A DNA stretch of 64,000 nucleotides, taken from NCBI GenBank assembly GCA_963853835.1, contig OY970824.1, forward strand, positions 78,254,372-78,318,371. Reading direction: 5' to 3'. This document shows positions 59,536-64,000 of the stretch, one piece after another. A program made the position numbers and the translations under genes. The notes beneath the pieces were generated by a model. The model ran no database searches, had not been told where the DNA came from, and worked only from the letters and a program-made list of their open reading frames with translations. This DNA comes from Calendula officinalis (taxonomy: Eukaryota; Streptophyta; Magnoliopsida; Asterales; Asteraceae). Positions within the stretch are counted from its first letter, which is position 1, and the number at the start of each line of letters is the position of its first letter.

Positions 59536-59793
59536 TTATTTTATAAATATAATTTGTATATTTGCTAACATGCATAGCTCATCGTTTGACATAATTAAGA
59601 AGAGAAATCATTCCTTTCTGGAAAACCAAGAAAGGTAAAAATGAAATATGAGATCGGGAATCAATTGGTCTAGATCAATTGGTTATCAAGGATAGTTTTT
59701 GAGGTTTTCTTTTAAGAGGTCTTGGGTTAAAGCCTTGTTGAGGTAAAACTTGGAGTTTAAAAGGTGGTGAGATTTATTCCCCATATGTGGAGG

Positions 59794-60567
59794 TAGGGGT
59801 GAGCATAAAAACCGGAAAACCGAACTGAAACCGAAAACCCCGAAAAAACTGCCCCGAAAAAACTGAACCATTTGAAAAACCGATGTCAACGGTTTTGATT
59901 TTTGGAAAACCCGAATGTTTGGGGCGGTTTTCGGGGCATACGAAAAACCCGAACGAAAACCCCGCCCCGCCATTATATATCTTTCAAATTTTATAAAAAT
60001 ATTCTTATATTTTTAAAACATTTGACATTTAATTATCTTTAAAATATAAGATATGATTGAAGTTATTCTATGAATGAAGACATCACTAAGATTGTTGCAT
60101 TAAATCGTTAGATGTTATTCTTTTATGGAAAATGATAATGACAGCCCTTAGGGCTGTCATTAAAAAAGCAAAATAACAAAAGACAACCCCCTGAATTTTA
60201 GGAATATTACTTTTTTTAATGAATGTACAAGCTTTTTATGCATGTTAAGGGCTGTCATTAATAAAACCCTTCTTTTATTAATCTTATTCGAGTTATGTTA
60301 GTTGAATTTATTATTACATTATATTAAATTTACTAGTTGTTTTTTATTTATAACGAAATGTGTTGAAGTTTGTGAGTTTGAATCATAATATTAGTTTTTA
60401 AGGTAACAAATTGGTAAATTTAAAGGAAAACAAAAAACCGAAAAAAACCCCGAAACTGAACCGAAAAACCCGAAACCGCACGGGGTATAATTCTTAAAAC
60501 CCGAACTTTTGGGGCGGGGTTTAGTTTTAGTTAAAAACCGCCCCAAACCGCCCCATGCTCACCGCTA
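59794..60567. mobile_element. hAT-type non-autonomous element (774 bp)
   Basis: A perfect 8-bp duplication TGTGGAGG (59786-59793 and 60568-60575) surrounds termini TAGGGGTGAGCAT and, at the right end, the complement of TAGCGGTGAGCAT. Subterminal DNA on both sides is full of AACCGAA / CCCCGAAAA words. No transposase. A 143-bp MITE is inserted inside. Confidence 0.9.
60127..60269. mobile_element. Small MULE-like MITE nested in the hAT element (143 bp)
   Basis: TTCTTTTAT is duplicated on both sides (60118-60126 and 60270-60278). The termini are GGAAAATGATAATGACAGCCC and the complement of GGGTTTTATTAATGACAGCCC. A 9-bp duplication suggests Mutator-like mobilisation. Confidence 0.8.
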
Positions 60568-60733
60568 TGTGGAGGGTTCGAGGGAAGGCATACTGCCACT
60601 TGTGGATGTGTCTAGACTCGAACCAATAACTTACTAACTTGCCCTAACAAAAGAAAGAAAAAAAAGATGAATCGAGCCGGATCGGATACTCCCTCGGAGC
60701 ACAGAATCCCATCTGGTACAATAGACTCACTAG

Positions 60734-60990
60734 CCAATGATGGCCAGCCTAGCTGGTCTGAGGCACTGGTTTTATACCCATGTGGGCTGCAGGTCGTGAG
60801 TTCGAATCCCTTTGGGAGCGTTGCATTAGCGTAATTTAACTCATACCTTACACGGGCACATATGAGGAATTTTCCTTGGAAATCCCTTTGGGGGCTGGGT
60901 TTGCCCGCTTATGCGGAGCTCGAACTCGGGGTGCTTACTGAAAAATTGCAAGTGGACTTCCGTTATTTCATTTGCCGTTTCCAAAAAAAA
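60734..60990 (+). mobile_element. tRNA-derived SINE with 13-bp target duplication (257 bp)
   Basis: ATAGACTCACTAG is repeated exactly at 60721-60733 and 60991-61003. The head has an A box (TAGCTGGTCTGAGG, about 60749) and a B box (GAGTTCGAATCCC, about 60799). The body ends in CCGTTTCC and an A run. The perfect duplication shows a recent insertion, about 330 bp upstream of the ABCB19-like start codon and close to its promoter. Confidence 0.92.
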
Positions 60991-61104
60991 ATAGACTCAC
61001 TAGTACGGTAGTAGTACCCGTTAACCAGTAAACTCTGGGTTACGCAATACCCATATTGCCCTTTAGTTAGATCCCTTTACCTAACCATGGTTAAACTACT
61101 CCTC

Positions 61105-61113
61105 TTTTATATA
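61105..61113 (+). promoter_or_regulatory. TATA box of the ABCB19-like gene
   Basis: TTTTATATA, followed by a C/T-rich initiator-like stretch near 61125-61145. It lies about 210 bp before the start codon and 100 bp after the SINE. Confidence 0.55.
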
Positions 61114-61218
61114 ACCAACCTCGCCCTCCTCCCCCTCTCTTCACCTCGTTTGACCACAAGTCCAGTCTCACTCAGACTCACACTGTCATACTCACAGCTC
61201 TCAACAGCTCTCTTTCAC

Positions 61219-61263
61219 ATGGAGCCTGATATGTCCTCTGTATTTTTCTTCTCTCATTTGTGA
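61219..61263 (+). other. Upstream ORF in the ABCB19-like leader
   Basis: ATG to TGA encoding 14 residues, MEPDMSSVFFFSHL, fully inside the predicted 5' leader and ending 59 bp before the main ATG. It could lower translation of the main ORF. An alternative transcription start downstream would remove it. Confidence 0.45.
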
Positions 61264-61322
61264 AAAATTTCTGTATTCTATATACAATACAACCGGAGTT
61301 TGCAGCTTACAAGTTAATTAAA

Positions 61323-63943
61323 ATGGCGGAAACGGCGAAGACAATGCCGGCACCGTTTTACCAACTGTTTTCATTTGCAGATAAATATGATTACGTTCTA
61401 ATGATCCTCGGTAGCATCGGTGCCATCATTCACGGATCTTCAATGCCTTTCTTCTTCCTTTTGTTTGGTCAAATGGTCAACGGATTCGGCAAAAACCAGT
61501 CCGATTTGAGCACCATGACTCACGAAGTCTCTAAGGTAAGTCGAAATAATTCGTTAATCGACATCGCTACATCTGTTTCCATCGTGTGTGTGTGTGTTGG
61601 TTCAGTTATAAACTATAATTGATAATTGATTCAGATCTGATTACTCTTTCTATGTAATTAATGCAGTATGCTTTGTATTTCGTTTACCTCGGGCTCGTCG
61701 TCTGTGTATCATCATATGCAGGTGAGGTTAAGCTACTTTTGATCCGTTATTGTCTCTCAGTTTTCTCTTTCATTTCCAATTATATCCTAAAAACAAGTGG
61801 TTTCGGTGTAATTTATTATTTGCAAATTGCAAATGCTTATTTTAGTGAGTTCGCTAGAGATCAAGTGCACGTGGGTACTATACTTATCATCTGTCACTTT
61901 GGTCAATTTCTCTAATATTTTAATACTCATTAAGTTTCTTAACTCGCCTTTATGATTTATCAGCTTTTAACTAAAATTTGCAAACTACTCATGGTCTACA
62001 ATTCATAGACGGAAAAAATAATTAAGCTTAAAATTGAAATGAACAGAAATTGCATGTTGGATGTACACTGGAGAACGGCAAGTGAGTGCGTTGAGGAAAC
62101 GTTATTTAGAAGCAGTTTTGAAACAGGACGTCGGATTTTACGATACAGATGCAAGAACAGGGGATATCGTTTTTGGTATTTCAACGGATACTCTCCTTGT
62201 TCAAGATGCCATTAGCGAGAAGGTAATCAATATAGGAAAATACCAGTTTTCCCGTGCATATTAGCATTAATAGATTAACGTGCGCCGTAGATCATTCACG
62301 TGGTGCACGTTAGCGTGAATGCTTTGGTCTGCGCCGGTCAAAGAGCATCTTTGAAAATTTAACCGAGTTCGTTAAATTTAGGGCCAAAATTAAATGCTCA
62401 CTTTCAGTACATTCACTTTTTAGGTGGGGAATTTTATCCATTATCTTTCAACATTTTTGGCTGGATTAGTGGTTGGTTTCGTGTCAGCATGGAAGCTAGC
62501 TCTATTAAGTATTGCAGTGATTCCCGGAATTGCATTCGCCGGCGGCTTATATGCATATACTCTCACCGGTCTCACTTCCAAAAGCCGTGAATCCTATGCC
62601 AACGCCGGCATCATCGCCGAGGAGGTCAGTTTTAACCTAAATATCTTACTTAATTTTAGCCATAAGTCTGGCTTAATATCAATTATAAATTTTGTGGGTA
62701 CCAGTGCTATTAATTGAAGTACTTCAAATTCTTTATTATCAAGTAGCATGCGCTAGCTGCAATAATAAAGAACACTTTACCTCTCACGGTCCTTTACTTT
62801 TTACATTCTAACCTCAACTTTTAGCATGTGTTTCCGTAGTGTGGTATTTAATCAACAGCTACTGTGATGATATATGATTTGGATACATTTCCTCTGTTTT
62901 TTTTTTTTCTTTTTTTTTTAAATTACTTTTGACCAAATAGTCAACAGTTTCTAATGTTATTTGTGTTCTGAATAAACAAACAGGCTATTGCACAAGTTAG
63001 GACTGTGTACTCGTATGTTGGGGAGACTAAAGCACTTAATTCATATTCAGATGCAATACAGCATACCCTTAAACTCGGGTATAAGGCGGGTATGGCAAAG
63101 GGTTTGGGTTTGGGATGTACTTATGGAATAGCTTGTATGTCATGGGCACTTGTTTTCTGGTATGCCGGTGTGTTTATCAGAAACGGTCAAACAGATGGTG
63201 GAAAAGCATTTACCGCCATTTTCTCTGCCATTGTTGGTGGCATGTAAGATTCTATAATCTAGCAAACAATTAGTTTTTATCTTATTTATGACTTAATCAA
63301 ATTTGTTAATCATTAACAGGAGTCTAGGTCAATCTTTTTCAAATCTTGGAGCTTTCAGCAAAGGCAAATCAGCTGGATACAAGTTGCTAGAAATTATCAA
63401 GCAGAAACCTACTATAACTCACAACTCTGTAGATGGGAAGACTTTGACTGAAGTCAACGGGAATATTGAGTTAAAAAATGTGACTTTTAGTTACCCTTCA
63501 CGGCCAGATGTTATTATCTTTAGAGATTTCTCCATTTTTTTCCCGGCTGGAAAGACAGTTGCGGTTGTTGGTGGTAGTGGGTCGGGGAAAAGCACTGTTG
63601 TTTCTTTAATCGAACGATTTTATGATCCAAATCAAGGTAAATAATCCCTCATTTATATATTTCATAATCATGTTTATGCTAATGTTGTATTTTAACTTGT
63701 GTGAATGATTATTTTGCAGGCCAAATACTGCTAGACAATGTGGATATAAAAACACTACAACTTCAATGGTTGCGTGATCAAATCGGTCTTGTGAACCAAG
63801 AACCTGCACTTTTCGCAACCACAATACTCGAAAACATACTTTATGGAAAACCAGATGCAACCATGGCTGATGTGGAAGCTGCCACCTCAGCAGCCAATGC
63901 TCATAGCTTCATTACCCTGCTTCCTAATGGTTACAACACTCAG
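61323..63943 (+). CDS. ABCB19: ABCB19-like auxin transporter, 5' part (seven exons, continues past window)
   Basis: Exons 61323-61535, 61667-61721, 62047-62222, 62424-62624, 62984-63243, 63320-63636 and 63720-63943 join in frame at GT-AG introns, giving 482 codons of a protein that is about 1250 residues in Arabidopsis. The first transmembrane domain contains SSMPFFFLLFGQMVNGFGK, EIACWMYTGERQ and GNFIHYLSTFLAGLVVGF. The first nucleotide-binding domain has Walker A GGSGSGKST (about 63571-63597) and the Q-loop NQEPALFA (exon 7). The ABC signature and Walker B lie beyond the window. The residues match B-type plant full transporters of the ABCB19/PGP19 branch, plasma-membrane exporters of auxin (and brassinosteroid). 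The ATG at 61323 (MAETAKTMPAPF) is the first in frame. No break seen. Confidence 0.94.
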
Positions 63944-64000
63944 GTTAGATTAACTTCATTACACTTGCAGTTGCATACAATCATAATCTTTAAATTAAAC

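Overview
This is nuclear DNA of a flowering plant, a eudicot. Spliced genes with GT-AG introns, plant-specific families (a zinc-finger homeodomain protein, an auxin-type ABCB transporter), abundant LTR retrotransposons primed by initiator tRNA-Met, and Stowaway, hAT, MULE, PIF/Harbinger and SINE insertions all fit. The repeat types, especially a Myb-like protein of the 'glutathione S-transferase T3-like' Harbinger kind and long-LTR Tekay and coding-free Ty3 elements, suggest Asteraceae; that is inference.

Layout. 1-10757: a left-truncated Tekay-clade Ty3/gypsy chromovirus on the minus strand with 2.6-kb LTRs, a gag-pol broken by in-frame stops, and an extra acidic ORF before gag. 11881-12368: a small hAT element. 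12509-32582: a 1.9-kb PIF/Harbinger-like element carrying a Myb/SANT gene on the minus strand, cut in two by an 18.1-kb LTR element (A, 13165-31301, plus strand, TSD CCGTA). A is itself interrupted by a second member of its own family in the opposite orientation (B, 17785-26707, TSD TTATA). A and B have 2.4-2.6-kb LTRs, tRNA-iMet primer sites and polypurine tracts, but about 4.1 kb of internal DNA with no gag-pol: they are LARD-type non-autonomous elements.

34467-39285 is a genic island: an intronless ZF-HD transcription factor (plus) and a two-exon CULLIN-3 gene (minus). 39300-50450 is degenerate intergenic DNA with a SINE, an F-box/kelch pseudogene, an RBP45/47-like RNA-binding-protein fragment, a 1-kb MULE with 9-bp TSDs, a lysyl-tRNA-synthetase fragment carrying an (AT)40 run, and a Stowaway MITE. 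50449-58201 is a third non-autonomous LTR element (C, TSD CGCCA) with a decayed gag. 58200-61000 holds a GC-cored inverted-repeat element, a hAT with a MITE inside it, and a SINE with a perfect 13-bp TSD. From 61323 to the window edge runs the 5' part (seven exons, 482 codons) of an ABCB19-like auxin transporter gene.

The active host content is small: ZHD, CUL3 and ABCB19, which are not functionally linked by position. The strongest story is a datable four-layer history: Harbinger gene, then LTR element A, then its own relative B. LTR divergence (roughly 10 substitutions in A, 3 in B, by eye) agrees with the nesting order. All counts and family assignments were made by reading, without database searches.
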